Source: DATKFM01 sp963851215
GTDB lineage: Bacteria > Pseudomonadota > Alphaproteobacteria > Dongiales > Dongiaceae
Direction of reading: 5' to 3'
Length of the DNA stretch: 64,000 nucleotides
Assembly (NCBI GenBank): GCA_963851215.1
Contig: CAWKOG010000017.1
Location: 310,001-374,000, forward strand
The notes beneath the pieces are model-generated. The model saw nothing but the letters and a program-made list of their open reading frames with translations. It ran no database searches and was not told where the DNA came from. Positions 10,842 to 19,034 of this stretch are shown in pieces; positions within the stretch are counted from its first letter, which is position 1, and each line of letters begins with the position of its first letter. The translations under genes and the position numbers were made by a program.

Positions 10842-11125
10842 GCGGTCATTACCCCCTTGTCGGCGAAGTTCTGCAATAGCGAATTGACGTCGCGGGCGAT
10901 CAAGTCTCGCGGCGCGTTGAATTTGGCCGCGAGGTCATCGACGATCGCCGTGACGGTCACGTCGCCGGTACAGCGCTGCAGGATCTCGTGGGCGATGGCG
11001 TCGAGAACGAAGACCCGCTCCGGCGCCTGGATGATCCACTGATCGCGCTGCTTGTCGAATTGCAGCCGCATGCCGCGCGCCAGACGCGGCGCCGAGGACT
11101 CGCCGATGACGACCGGCGTACTCAT
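10838..11125 (-). CDS. pqqD: PQQ peptide chaperone PqqD
   Basis: PqqD is the small carrier that binds the PqqA peptide and presents it to PqqE. The product is 95 residues, the usual size, when started at the ATG at 11125 (MSTPVVIGES). The frame is open further upstream, but this start overlaps the pqqC stop (TGATG) and matches the family N-terminus. Recognisable parts are PRLARGMRLQFDKQRD and the later EILQRCTGDVTVTAIVDDL. The stop overlaps the pqqE start by four bases. Separate PqqD and PqqE genes, rather than a PqqC-PqqD fusion, are seen. Confidence 0.95.
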   Translation of the reverse strand: MSTPVVIGESSAPRLARGMRLQFDKQRDQWIIQAPERVFVLDAIAHEILQRCTGDVTVTAIVDDLAAKFNAPRDLIARDVNSLLQNFADKGVMTA

Positions 11126-11860
11126 CAGCGCTTGTCCGGCACGAAGGCGCCCGGCGGAATCAGGGCGGGCGTGACATAGGCATGATGCAGGGCATCGAGC
11201 TGCGCCCACAGCACGTCGGTCTTGAACCGCAACGCCGCCAGGGACGACTCCTGCTGGTCCCGGGTGCGCGCCTCGCGCATCACATAGGACAGGCCGAACA
11301 TCACGTCGCGGGGCGCCTGATCCAGCCGCCGGCGGAAATAGGCGAGCGTCGTCTCGTTGGCGAAGGAGTAATTCTTCAGCAAGGCATCGATGCGAGTCTT
11401 ATGCAACTCTGGCGCGAATAACTCCGTGAGAGACGAGGCCACCGCCTCCAGCAGCGTCTTGTCGCGGACGAAGCGTACATAGGCATCAACGGCGAATTTC
11501 GTCGCCGGCAGGATGCCTACCATGGATTGCACATAGTCGCGATCGAGGCCGACGCCCTCCGCCAGGACCAGCCAGCGATCGATGCCGCCATTGCCGGCCT
11601 CCGTGCCGTCATGGTCGATGATGCGGTGAATCCATTCCCGGCGGAACTCCGGATCCTCCGCGCGGGACATGAGCGATGCATCCTTCAAGCGGAATGCTGC
11701 GCTGATAGTAGAAGCGGTTCAGCACCCAGGCCTGCACCTGACCCTGCGTCAGCTTGCCCTCATGGAGCAGCTTATGGAACGGATGCTTGCTGTGATAGCG
11801 CTCCTCGCCGATCTGGCGCAGGCGCCGCTCGAATTCGTCGGGACGCAGCAGTTCGGTCAT
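11125..11860 (-). CDS. pqqC: Pyrroloquinoline-quinone synthase PqqC, interrupted by a 1-base insertion
   Basis: PqqC is the cofactor-free oxidase that performs the final eight-electron ring closure of PQQ. The N-terminal part (MTELLRPDEFERRLRQIGE, then FYYQRSIPL) is read from 11860 and the rest (KDASLMSRAEDPEFRREW to the end) from a different frame. Removing one base at about 11686 turns CTT-G-AAG into CTT-AAG and gives an uninterrupted protein of about 244 residues, the usual length. The helix-bundle residues RIIDHDG, the DRDYVQS region and the C-terminal LDALHHAYVTP are all intact. The ATG overlaps the pqqB stop by four bases. A sequencing insertion is the likeliest reason for the break, because the other pqq genes are perfect. 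Confidence 0.9.
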
Positions 11861-12789
11861 ATCCTGATCTCCATCCCGTCATGAGCGGCTTCCCAGCCGG
11901 CCTCGGCGATGGCGGCACGTTCGGGCGTGTCGGCGAGCAGGATCGGGTTGGTGTTGTTCATATGCACGAATACTTTTCGCTTCACCGCCAGCGGCTCGAA
12001 GGCGGCGATGCTGCCCTCCGGACCGGAGACGCTGATATGCCCCATGCGCTTACCGGTCTTCGGGCCGATGCCGGCGGCGATCATCTCGTCATCGCGCCAG
12101 AGCGTGCCATCGAACAGCACGAGCGGCGCCGATTTGAGCCGCGCCCTGAGCTCCGGAGTCATGCCGGCGCAGCCCGGCACATAATAGAAATACGACGTAC
12201 CGTCACGCGCGGCGATTTTCAGGCCGATGGTATCTTCCGTCTGCGTGCCGAAATCGGGGCCGGCGGCGGCATTCTCCAGATACAATGCAACCTTTCCGGG
12301 AACTGGAAAGGCTTCGACCGTCAAGCCCGTCGGCCGGCCGTCGCGAGTCTCTATTTCCTGGGCCTTTTCCAGCGACAAGGCGCGGCGCTCCACCAACTCT
12401 GGGTTGAGGACATTGAAGATGCTGTTGGCCTGCAGCACGGAAAGGACACGGCCGGTGGCGTAGATCGAGAACGGATGCGCCTCGCGCAGCGTCAGGAGAC
12501 CGGCCACATGGTCGACATCGCCATTGGTCAGCACGACGCTGCAGATCGGGCTGTCGCGCTTACCATTGCGGGGATAGAGGGCCGCGGTGCTGTTGATCTG
12601 CTGCCGCAGATCCGGCGACGCATTGAACAGCACCCAGTGGGAATCGTCGGCGGATACGGCGATAGAAGATTGTGTTCTCGCCGGTGCAGCCGGATCGCCG
12701 CTCCGGGCCCTTCGAGAGGCCGGATCGTTGCTATTCCATTGGGGGAAGCCGCCACCGGCGGCCGACCCGACGACGATCAGCCGGAGCAT
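11857..12789 (-). CDS. pqqB: PQQ biosynthesis protein PqqB
   Basis: PqqB is a metallo-beta-lactamase-fold protein that hydroxylates a tyrosine-derived ring in the PQQ precursor. The 310-residue product has the family start LRLIVVGSAAGGGFPQWN, the metal-binding region TNGDVDHVAGLL, and FVHMNNTNPIL near the C-terminus, all typical of PqqB. Length is normal. It follows pqqA after a 111-base gap containing a hairpin and overlaps pqqC by ATGA. The protein is predicted cytoplasmic; I see no signal peptide. Confidence 0.97.
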   Translation of the reverse strand: MLRLIVVGSAAGGGFPQWNSNDPASRRARSGDPAAPARTQSSIAVSADDSHWVLFNASPDLRQQINSTAALYPRNGKRDSPICSVVLTNGDVDHVAGLLTLREAHPFSIYATGRVLSVLQANSIFNVLNPELVERRALSLEKAQEIETRDGRPTGLTVEAFPVPGKVALYLENAAAGPDFGTQTEDTIGLKIAARDGTSYFYYVPGCAGMTPELRARLKSAPLVLFDGTLWRDDEMIAAGIGPKTGKRMGHISVSGPEGSIAAFEPLAVKRKVFVHMNNTNPILLADTPERAAIAEAGWEAAHDGMEIRI

Positions 12790-12836
12790 TTCATAGGGCC
12801 AGAATCACTGCGCCCCGGCCCACCTCAGTTTTCCCC

Positions 12837-12854
12837 GGGCGTCCGAAGACGCCC
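12837..12854 (-). terminator. UUCG-capped hairpin between pqqA and pqqB
   Basis: Read in the transcribed (minus) direction the RNA forms a perfect 7-bp stem GGGCGUC/GACGCCC closed by the very stable UUCG tetraloop, extendable by C-G and U-G pairs. There is no uridine run after it. It sits in the 111-base pqqA-pqqB gap, so it may act as an attenuator or as a 3'-end protector that keeps pqqA mRNA in excess over pqqB-E. Confidence 0.65.
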
Positions 12855-12900
12855 AGTCAAAACCAAGACGAAAGCCGAGGCGCGGAGTTTGGTTCCGATT

Positions 12901-12978
12901 TTAGAGTTCGGCGCAGGCGTAGCTGTTGATTTCCAGCCCGACGCAGATCTCAATCACCTTCGGCGCAGTCCATGCCAT
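12901..12978 (-). CDS. pqqA: PQQ precursor peptide PqqA (25 aa)
   Basis: This short gene encodes the ribosomally made substrate for PQQ. The peptide starts MAWTAPKVIEICVG and contains the conserved crosslinked pair E16 and Y20 (in EINSY), which supply all PQQ carbon and nitrogen. A strong ribosome site (GAGGGAG) precedes the ATG. It is the first gene of the operon, with the promoter presumably in the 196-base divergent region up to 13174. Length and residue spacing match PqqA from other alphaproteobacteria. Confidence 0.97.
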   Translation of the reverse strand: MAWTAPKVIEICVGLEINSYACAEL

Positions 12979-13174
12979 GGCAATTTCTCCCTCGGTTGAC
13001 GTGACACTGGGAATGGTCGAAACTTCAACAATCGAGCAATTCTAAACTACGGCCAATCACTCCATTCCTGCAAGAGTTTTTTCAGTTTACGAGGTGTTTT
13101 TTGGCCCCGGAATTGGCAATTTTTAACCCCTGGGGACAAGGGCTGAAAGTCGGCCCAGACGGGCCTCAAAAATC

Positions 13175-13817
13175 GTGAACGAACAACGAACTACCGCAGT
13201 GCAGCATGGCAATTTTCTTGCCGTATTCCTGCTTGCCGGCCTGTTTTTGGGGACTGTGGGCGTCATGCCGGCGCAAGCCGGCGGCGATGAGGAATCATGC
13301 CGCAGCAGACTCCGGCGTGCCGGAACCGGCCGGCTATCGGATGGACGAGTACCGCGCGCCGACTCCCATCACATTGGCCGGCGGCACTGTCGTGGATACG
13401 GCCGGCGTTCAGCAGCTGATCGGCGAGTCCGGAGTCGTGCTGATCGATGTGCTGCCGCTGCAGAAGAAGCCGGACAATCTTCCGGCGAATACGCTGTGGA
13501 TCCCCAAGGTGCGTCACAATATCCCCGGCAGCGTCTGGCTTCCGGAAGTCGGGCGCGGCGCCTTGAACGCAGAGGTCGAGGATTACTTTCAGCGAAATCT
13601 CAAGCAGCTGACGGCCGGCGACAAGAGCCGCCAGATCGTCATCTACTGCCTGGCCGATTGCTGGATGTCGTGGAATGCGGCGAAACGGGCGATCGAATAC
13701 GGCTACACATCGGTCTACTGGTATCCGGGCGGCACCGATCATTGGACCGCGGCGGGACTGCCGACCGAAGAAAGTCAGCCGGTGCCGATGGAAGGCTCGT
13801 CCTCGCAGACGAACTAG
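13175..13817 (+). CDS. PQQ-dependent catabolism-associated CXXCW-motif rhodanese-like protein, frameshifted
   Basis: This is a periplasmic rhodanese-fold protein that accompanies PQQ alcohol dehydrogenase systems; its reaction is not established. The signal peptide (NFLAVFLLAGLFLGTVGVMP, ending AQA) is in one frame and the mature domain (from about HAAADSGVPEPAGYR) is in another, so a one-base shift lies between about 13280 and 13305. The mature part has the hallmark YCLADCWMSWNAAKRA, and a WYPGGTDHW segment follows. The gene points away from pqqA, sharing its upstream region, and converges on the next gene. The split is probably a sequencing indel, because both halves are intact and typical. 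Confidence 0.8.
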
Positions 13818-13836
13818 ACCCACGCCGCGGCCAGGC

Positions 13837-14472
13837 CTATTTGAGATGCGCCTGGATCTCGCGGCCGATGGCGAAAGCGCGCTGTTCGAGAAGCACCGGC
13901 TGCTCGCAGACATAGCGCAAAGATTTTTCGCGCTCCTGGAAGATGCGGACATCCCAGGCCTGGACGTCCAGGAGATCCTGCCGCTGCGCCACCGAATCCT
14001 CGCTGTCGTCCTGCGGCAGCTGGCTCAATTCAGCCATTTCGTCTTCGATCTTCTTCGACAGCGCCCGCTGCCGTTTCGCATAACGGCCGATGCCGGCGAT
14101 GATGGAGGCACGCTCGCTGTTGATCAGCGTCAGCGTTCCGGCAAAGAGCGCGGTCAAAGGGCGGCTCTTGTCGCCTTGCCGGCTCGCAGCGAAATCGCCG
14201 ATCAGCGTCTTTGCCTCCTCCAGCGATGTGCGGCGCTCGGAAAGCTTCTGCGCCAGGTCGGCGATCGCCGGGTCTTCGCGCCAGGACTCGCCAATCTCGT
14301 CGACCGGAGGCCCGTTCCAGACCTGCCCGGCGGCGATCTGCGGTACTTTCGGCTGGATGCAAGGCCAATCGGGATCGGTAGGGCTCGCTGCCTGACTTGC
14401 GCCTGCCAAGAGTGCCGGCGCAAACGCGCAGACAGCCAAAAGTCGGCGCAGGAATGCCATTCCCTTTTTCAT
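13837..14472 (-). CDS. Secreted protein of unknown function in the PQQ-ABC cluster
   Basis: The product is 211 residues with a clear signal peptide (FLRRLLAVCAFAPALLAGAS, cut near AASPTDPD). The mature part is mostly helical and charged, with two cysteines (WPCIQP near the start, YVCEQP near the end). I do not recognise a named family or catalytic motif. Its ATG overlaps the stop of the ABC permease gene by four bases, so it is the last gene of the PQQ-linked ABC operon and probably works in the periplasm with that transporter. Confidence 0.75.
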   Translation of the reverse strand: MKKGMAFLRRLLAVCAFAPALLAGASQAASPTDPDWPCIQPKVPQIAAGQVWNGPPVDEIGESWREDPAIADLAQKLSERRTSLEEAKTLIGDFAASRQGDKSRPLTALFAGTLTLINSERASIIAGIGRYAKRQRALSKKIEDEMAELSQLPQDDSEDSVAQRQDLLDVQAWDVRIFQEREKSLRYVCEQPVLLEQRAFAIGREIQAHLK

Positions 14473-15335
14473 GCGGGGCCACCAGGCCCGCCGCGCCGGG
14501 CAATGACGCCGCGCGATGGATCATAGCCATAGATTGCACAAGCGAGGAACAAGATCAGGAATCCGGTCACGATGAGAAGAGATTGTAAGACAGTGGGATT
14601 GGCGACCGAGAACTTCAATGCCGCCTCGGAGAACAGGTTAAATTTGCCATGGAGTGCAAAGCGGATCAGCTGGATCACATGGGTGAAGGGGTTCCAAGCG
14701 CAGATATAGAACAAGGGCACGCTCGACTCCCGGATGCGCCAAAGCGGATTGAGCGCGTTGGAGGCGAAGAACATCGGGAAGATCACGAAATTCATCACGC
14801 CGGCGAAGTTCTCGAGCTGACGGATCAGCGACGACAGCAGCAAGCCGACCGACCCCAGCATCATCCCCGTCAAGATCAAGACCGGGATGATGTAGAAGAA
14901 ACCCATGACCGGGATCTTTAGGTTGAACACCAGCGATGCGATCAGCAGATAGGCATAGACCTGGAGGATCGACACCAGAACAGAAGCCAGAAGCTTGCTG
15001 GTCAGCAGATACCAGCGCGGAAAGGGGCTGACCATGAGCGTGCGCATGCTGCCCATTTCCCGGTCATAGACCATGGAGAGCGAGCTTTGCATGCCGTTGA
15101 AGAGCTGGATCATGCCGATCAGCCCGGGCGTAATATAGACCTCATAGAGGACGTAGGTGTCATAGGGCTCGATCCGCGAGACGCCGAGCACATAGCGGAA
15201 GCCCGCGGCAAAAATGAAGAGCCACACCAGGGGACGCACGAGGGCCGCGAAGAATCGGCCGTACTGATTGACGAAGCGCAGCACTTCGCGAATGAAGATG
15301 CCATTGAAGCAGCGGCCATACTGGACGAGAGTCAT
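14469..15335 (-). CDS. ABC-2 type permease of the PQQ-dependent alcohol dehydrogenase system
   Basis: The 288-residue membrane protein has about six hydrophobic segments and the ABC-2 layout (LVWLFIFAAGFRYVLG, MVYDREMGSMRTLMVSPFPR, then a long block of transmembrane helices and a C-terminal NPFTHVIQLIRFALHG). It matches the permease family always found beside PQQ alcohol dehydrogenases. The start overlaps the ATPase stop by ATGA. Together with the ATPase, binding protein, beta-propeller and cupredoxin-like genes it forms one operon on the minus strand. The substrate is unknown; a role in exporting or handling a quinoprotein factor is only inference. Confidence 0.9.
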   Translation of the reverse strand: MTLVQYGRCFNGIFIREVLRFVNQYGRFFAALVRPLVWLFIFAAGFRYVLGVSRIEPYDTYVLYEVYITPGLIGMIQLFNGMQSSLSMVYDREMGSMRTLMVSPFPRWYLLTSKLLASVLVSILQVYAYLLIASLVFNLKIPVMGFFYIIPVLILTGMMLGSVGLLLSSLIRQLENFAGVMNFVIFPMFFASNALNPLWRIRESSVPLFYICAWNPFTHVIQLIRFALHGKFNLFSEAALKFSVANPTVLQSLLIVTGFLILFLACAIYGYDPSRGVIARRGGPGGPA

Positions 15336-16088
15336 GGTTTGGCGCCTCCCGTCAGCTTGCCGTAGGCTTCCTTGACCGTGCGCGCCCCTGCGGACTCGAC
15401 GACAGCCGACATGCTGCCATGGGCCATGATCTTGCCCTTGTGCAGGATCACCAAGCGGTCATCGGCATGGACTTCATCGTCCAGATGAGTCGCCCAGAGC
15501 ACGCCGAAGCCGTCTTCTTTGCATAGGCGATGCACATGCTCGACGATCGTCTGCCGGCTGGCGATATCGACACCGACTGTTGGCTCATCCAGCAGCAGCA
15601 GGCGCGGCTGATGCAGGAGCGCGCCGGCGATTTCCACGCGGCGCATCTGGCCGCCGCTCAAACTGCGCACGCGGTCATTGAGGCGTTCGAAAAGCTCGGC
15701 GCGCTTGAGCTCGATCTCGATCCGGCCTTTGGCTTCGGCCGGATTCATCCCATGCAGTGCCGCGTGATAGCGGAGATTGTCGGCCACCGTGAGATCGAGA
15801 TCCAGGGTCCGCTGCTGAAACACCGCCCCCATCTGCGCCAGGGCCATGGAGGGCTGCTGCCGCACTTCATGACCATAGATGCGGATCGAGCCGCTGCGAT
15901 TGTTGTAGAGCCGGGTGACCAGGGAGAACAAAGTCGTCTTGCCGGCGCCGTTCGGGCCGAGGAGCACAGTGAATGAGCCGGACTCGATAGCTAAAGGAAA
16001 CATTGTCCAGCGCCTTGCGCGTGCCAAAGCTGTGGCTGAGCTCCTTCACGGCAAGCGCGACTGCCGGCATCTCCATGTTACTGCCCAT
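15332..16088 (-). CDS. ABC ATPase of the PQQ-dependent alcohol dehydrogenase system, 1-base insertion
   Basis: The N-terminus (MPAVALAVKELSHSFGTRKAL, then DNVSF) lies in one frame; the remainder, with Walker A GPNGAGKTT, signature LSGGQMRR and Walker B LLLLDEPTVG, lies in another. Deleting one T at about 15992 (plus strand) converts TTT-A-GCT to TTT-GCT and joins them into FAIESGSFTVLLGPNG, a perfect ABC ATPase of about 250 residues. Start candidates are at 16088, 16076 and 16070; none has a strong ribosome site. It energises the adjacent ABC-2 permease. The break is most likely an indel error. Confidence 0.88.
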
Positions 16089-16131
16089 CAGTTCGATTCG
16101 ACCAGCGAACGATTTCCAATCGCGAGAATGA

Positions 16132-16557
16132 TCATTTTACAACGATCTTGCCGCGATAGGCATCGCCGCTGTTCGGCATGAAATACTCGAACTCGCCCGG
16201 GCGGATCGGCACAAAGGAGATGACGGCGGCGCCGGCGTCGTCGAACTCGATTGAATCGAGGCCCAGCGGCCGCACTTCGATGTCATTGATGACGACCTCA
16301 TTGATCCAGATGAAGCGGAAGAACTCCGGCGCGGCGATCGCCATTTCCGATGAGCCGTCGCTTTCGATTTTCCAGCGATAGTATTTCCCGGCCTCGAGCA
16401 TGATCGGTTCCTTCGGGAACGCCTTGCCGGCCGAGAGCTGCAGGGGCGCGAGATCCGTGGCCTTGGTGACAAGATTGGCAGCCATCGACGGTAGCACCGC
16501 GACACTGCAAGCGAGAGCGCCGGCGACTACCGCGATCCGGAGCATTGAAGTTCTCAT
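16132..16557 (-). CDS. Small periplasmic cupredoxin-like protein
   Basis: The 141-residue product has a signal peptide (LRIAVVAGALACSVAVLPSM, cut after AA) and a mature part of about 115 residues with a beta-sandwich pattern ending FVPIRPGEFEYFMPNSGD. That last segment resembles the end of cupredoxin domains, but the usual copper ligand set (Cys, Met and two His) is not present, so copper binding is doubtful. It sits between the beta-propeller gene and the ABC ATPase gene of the PQQ-linked operon. I infer a periplasmic partner of the quinoprotein system. Confidence 0.75.
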   Translation of the reverse strand: MRTSMLRIAVVAGALACSVAVLPSMAANLVTKATDLAPLQLSAGKAFPKEPIMLEAGKYYRWKIESDGSSEMAIAAPEFFRFIWINEVVINDIEVRPLGLDSIEFDDAGAAVISFVPIRPGEFEYFMPNSGDAYRGKIVVK

Positions 16558-16597
16558 GAGATGGTTCTCCTGGTTCCTTTGCGATGATGGATTCGAC

Positions 16598-17569
16598 CTA
16601 TGGCATCACCGCGACGCCCCAAGGTTGATTGCCGACGGTAATGGATTTGATCACCTCGAGGGCGGGAACATCGATGACGGAGATGTCGTTACTGATTCCG
16701 TTTGTCGTGAACAGGCGTGACTGGTCCGCATTGAAAGCGAGCTGCCAGACTCGCTGGCCGACGAGAAGATAATCCTTCACCTCGAATGTCTGGGCGTCGA
16801 TCACCGCCACGCGATTGGCCGGGCCCAAGGCAACAAACGCCAGCTTGCCATCTTTGGTGACGCGCACGCCGACGGGCTGAATTGCCTCCTTCGTAACTCC
16901 AGGCACCTCAAAGCCGATGGTCTTGAGAACCTGGCGCGTCGCTGCGTCAATGACACTGACAGTGCCGCCGATCTCGGAGGAGACCCAGACCTGCTTGCCG
17001 TCGGCGGTAAATTCGGCAAAACGGGGACGCGAGTCCACCAGCACATTGTCGACGATTTCGTACGTCGCGGTATCGATGAAGTGCGCCATGTTTGTGGTTT
17101 CGGAGGTATTGACCAGCCATTTGCCGTCCGGACTGATGCCCATTCCCTCCGGCTCCACGCCGACGGGCACCTCCGCGATTGGCTCGCCGGACTCGACATC
17201 GACGATGGTGACCATATTGTCATCTTCGTTGGCGATGTAGAGCGGATTCCCCGATGGCGAGAGCACGAAGAGCTCGGGATCGGGTCCCGAGGGCAGCGTG
17301 CGGACGATCTCGTATGTCGAGGTGTCCATGACCTCGACATGATTGTCGTCGCTGGCGCAGATGTAGAGATGCTTGTTGTCGAGGCTGAGCGTGATACCGC
17401 GAGGGCGCTGGCCGACGGGCACGGTCTTGATTACCTCCAGCGTAGCGCCGTCGAGGATGGAAATGCTGTTGTCCTTTTCGTTGGAGACAAAGATCGTTTC
17501 CGCCGCGGCCGGAACTGCAGGGATCACAGCGGCAAGGGCAAAAGCAGCAAAGGCCCATCTCATACTCAT
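16598..17569 (-). CDS. PQQ-dependent catabolism-associated YVTN beta-propeller protein
   Basis: The protein is 323 residues with a signal peptide (MSMRWAFAAFALAAVIPAVP). The mature part is a series of about seven YVTN-type beta-propeller repeats (IFVSNEKDNSISILD, LYICASDDNHVEVMDT, LYIANEDDNMVTIVD and so on), each around 42 residues. Such proteins occur beside PQQ alcohol dehydrogenases and their ABC transporters; the biochemical role is unknown. It has no catalytic motif that I can see. It lies downstream of the ABC binding-protein gene and upstream of the cupredoxin-like gene, all on the minus strand. Confidence 0.9.
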   Translation of the reverse strand: MSMRWAFAAFALAAVIPAVPAAAETIFVSNEKDNSISILDGATLEVIKTVPVGQRPRGITLSLDNKHLYICASDDNHVEVMDTSTYEIVRTLPSGPDPELFVLSPSGNPLYIANEDDNMVTIVDVESGEPIAEVPVGVEPEGMGISPDGKWLVNTSETTNMAHFIDTATYEIVDNVLVDSRPRFAEFTADGKQVWVSSEIGGTVSVIDAATRQVLKTIGFEVPGVTKEAIQPVGVRVTKDGKLAFVALGPANRVAVIDAQTFEVKDYLLVGQRVWQLAFNADQSRLFTTNGISNDISVIDVPALEVIKSITVGNQPWGVAVMP

Positions 17570-17614
17570 TCCTCCCGATGTGACATCTTGTTTCCTAGGC
17601 GATCCGCGCCGGTC

Positions 17615-18829
17615 CTATTGGAATTTGCAGGTGGTATCCGGGCGGTCGTAGCCGAGGGTGTCGAGCTCGCTGAATTCATGCAGGAATCCATCCTGCGGCG
17701 AGACGGAAACGAGCAAGCGGGATGTCGCCAACAGAATCGGCTGGCGAAGCTGCCCGTCCCAATCGCGGAATGTCAATTTCTGCCCCTTGAAGCCGGCAAC
17801 GCCGAACTCGGGACTGCGGATATAGGCCGATACCGTCGGCAAATCGGCCGCCTTAGTCCGGGTCGTCGCTTCCGAGACGGCGCGCAAGGCGACCCAGGCG
17901 GCGTAGTCGCGCTCGGTCATCCAGCGGCCGGCAAACCGCGCGAAGCGGTTCTGCATCTGGGTGGCGCCCCATTGTTCCTGACTGCGATGCCAGGCTGTCG
18001 GAAAAAGCCCCTGGGTGCCGACAACCGGCCGCGGATCCCAGGTGCGGTATTGCAGATACTCGCCGAAGGCATCCCGGACATCGGAGACGACAAGCACGTC
18101 GTAATCTTCGGCATCCTGGGTGAAGACCGGCATCTGCTTTTGGATTTGCGCATGGCCAGTATCGGTGCGGCGCGAGCCGGTTTCCGCGTCGAAGACACGC
18201 TCTTCGACAATCGTGGCGCTGAATTTCTCGGCGGCGTGACGCAAGGCGTCGGCGAAATGCTTGTCGTCCTCGCCGGTGCCCGTCACCAGCAGCCAGTTCG
18301 CCCAGCGCTTCCAGATCAGGTATTGCGCCAGACCATCGGCAAGCATGGCATAGTCGGGAATCGTATGCAGGACATTGGCGCGGCACTGGTCGTTTCTCAG
18401 GCTATTGTCCTTGGCATGGATATTGAACAGCAGAGCGTCCTTCGCCTCCGGCAGATCGGCGACCGCCAGCAATTGGCTCTCCGGCAGGTCGACGACAAAA
18501 AAACGATTGCCCTTGCCATAGAGATCGCGGAACGCCGCGGCGATATCCCCGTCTTCCGCCACCACGGCTTCGCTGAGGACGAAATTCTGCCCCGTGAACT
18601 TGCCGGTCGTATTGTTGTCTTCGATCCCCAGCCGGGCGCCCCAAAGGCCGTCGTTCTCGGTCGGCTGATCGGCGAGCGACAGGGGCGGCAAGGTCTTGGT
18701 GTGCTGGGTGAGGTAAGCGATGGGGATATTGGCCGGTGTTGTTTCCGACTGGGCGGCAAGATCCGCCGGGCAGCCGGCCGACAAGAAAATGAGCACGCCG
18801 CAGGACGCCAAGAACCGCAGGGTTTGCAA
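17615..18829 (-). CDS. ABC substrate-binding protein of the PQQ-dependent alcohol dehydrogenase system
   Basis: This type I periplasmic binding protein of 404 residues starts at TTG 18829, chosen because GGAGG lies six bases upstream and a signal sequence (LRFLASCGVLIFLSAGC) follows at once. The frame is open for another 136 codons upstream but that part is not protein-like and covers the promoter. The mature part (NIPIAYLTQHTKTLPPLSLA, a GLWGARLGIEDNNTTG segment, and a C-terminal PDTTCKFQ) matches the binding-protein family of PQQ-linked ABC systems. It is the first gene of the operon that runs down to 13837. The ligand is not known. Confidence 0.87.
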   Translation of the reverse strand: MQTLRFLASCGVLIFLSAGCPADLAAQSETTPANIPIAYLTQHTKTLPPLSLADQPTENDGLWGARLGIEDNNTTGKFTGQNFVLSEAVVAEDGDIAAAFRDLYGKGNRFFVVDLPESQLLAVADLPEAKDALLFNIHAKDNSLRNDQCRANVLHTIPDYAMLADGLAQYLIWKRWANWLLVTGTGEDDKHFADALRHAAEKFSATIVEERVFDAETGSRRTDTGHAQIQKQMPVFTQDAEDYDVLVVSDVRDAFGEYLQYRTWDPRPVVGTQGLFPTAWHRSQEQWGATQMQNRFARFAGRWMTERDYAAWVALRAVSEATTRTKAADLPTVSAYIRSPEFGVAGFKGQKLTFRDWDGQLRQPILLATSRLLVSVSPQDGFLHEFSELDTLGYDRPDTTCKFQ

Positions 18830-18928
18830 GCCACACCTCCGCAATCGCTTCCTCTGACGCAACGTCCGACCGGCTCGGCGCCGGGCCGTCTCAGGCAATC
18901 GCGGACGATGCGTTTTTCCTTTGTAAAT

Positions 18929-18957
18929 GTTATAATTCCTCCCGCAAACTACTGCAA
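18929..18957 (-). promoter_or_regulatory. Sigma-70-type promoter for the PQQ-linked ABC operon
   Basis: On the minus strand there is TTGCAG (18957-18952), a 17-base spacer, and TATAAC (18934-18929). This would start transcription near 18922, about 90 bases before the TTG start of the binding-protein gene. The spacing is ideal and both boxes differ from consensus by one or two bases. Confidence 0.6.
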
Positions 18958-19034
18958 GAAGAGGAACTATCTCGAATCCGCAGGGCTGGCAGACCCCTAA
19001 AAAGGGCATAACACATCTCCGGGAGGAACCAATC

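Noticed and set aside
11527..12999. 490-codon plus-strand frame over pqqC, pqqB and pqqA
   Set aside because: It is antisense to three certain pqq genes and has no family resemblance.
16132..16557. Copper-binding cupredoxin
   Set aside because: The fold resembles a cupredoxin but the full Cys, His, Met ligand set is absent; kept only as cupredoxin-like.
18931..18936. Perfect TATAAT on the plus strand ahead of the NitT/TauT-like operon
   Set aside because: No -35 box at suitable spacing on that strand; the overlapping minus-strand promoter is better supported.
17081..19000. 639-codon plus-strand frame
   Set aside because: Antisense to the beta-propeller and ABC binding-protein genes, which have signal peptides and clear family motifs.
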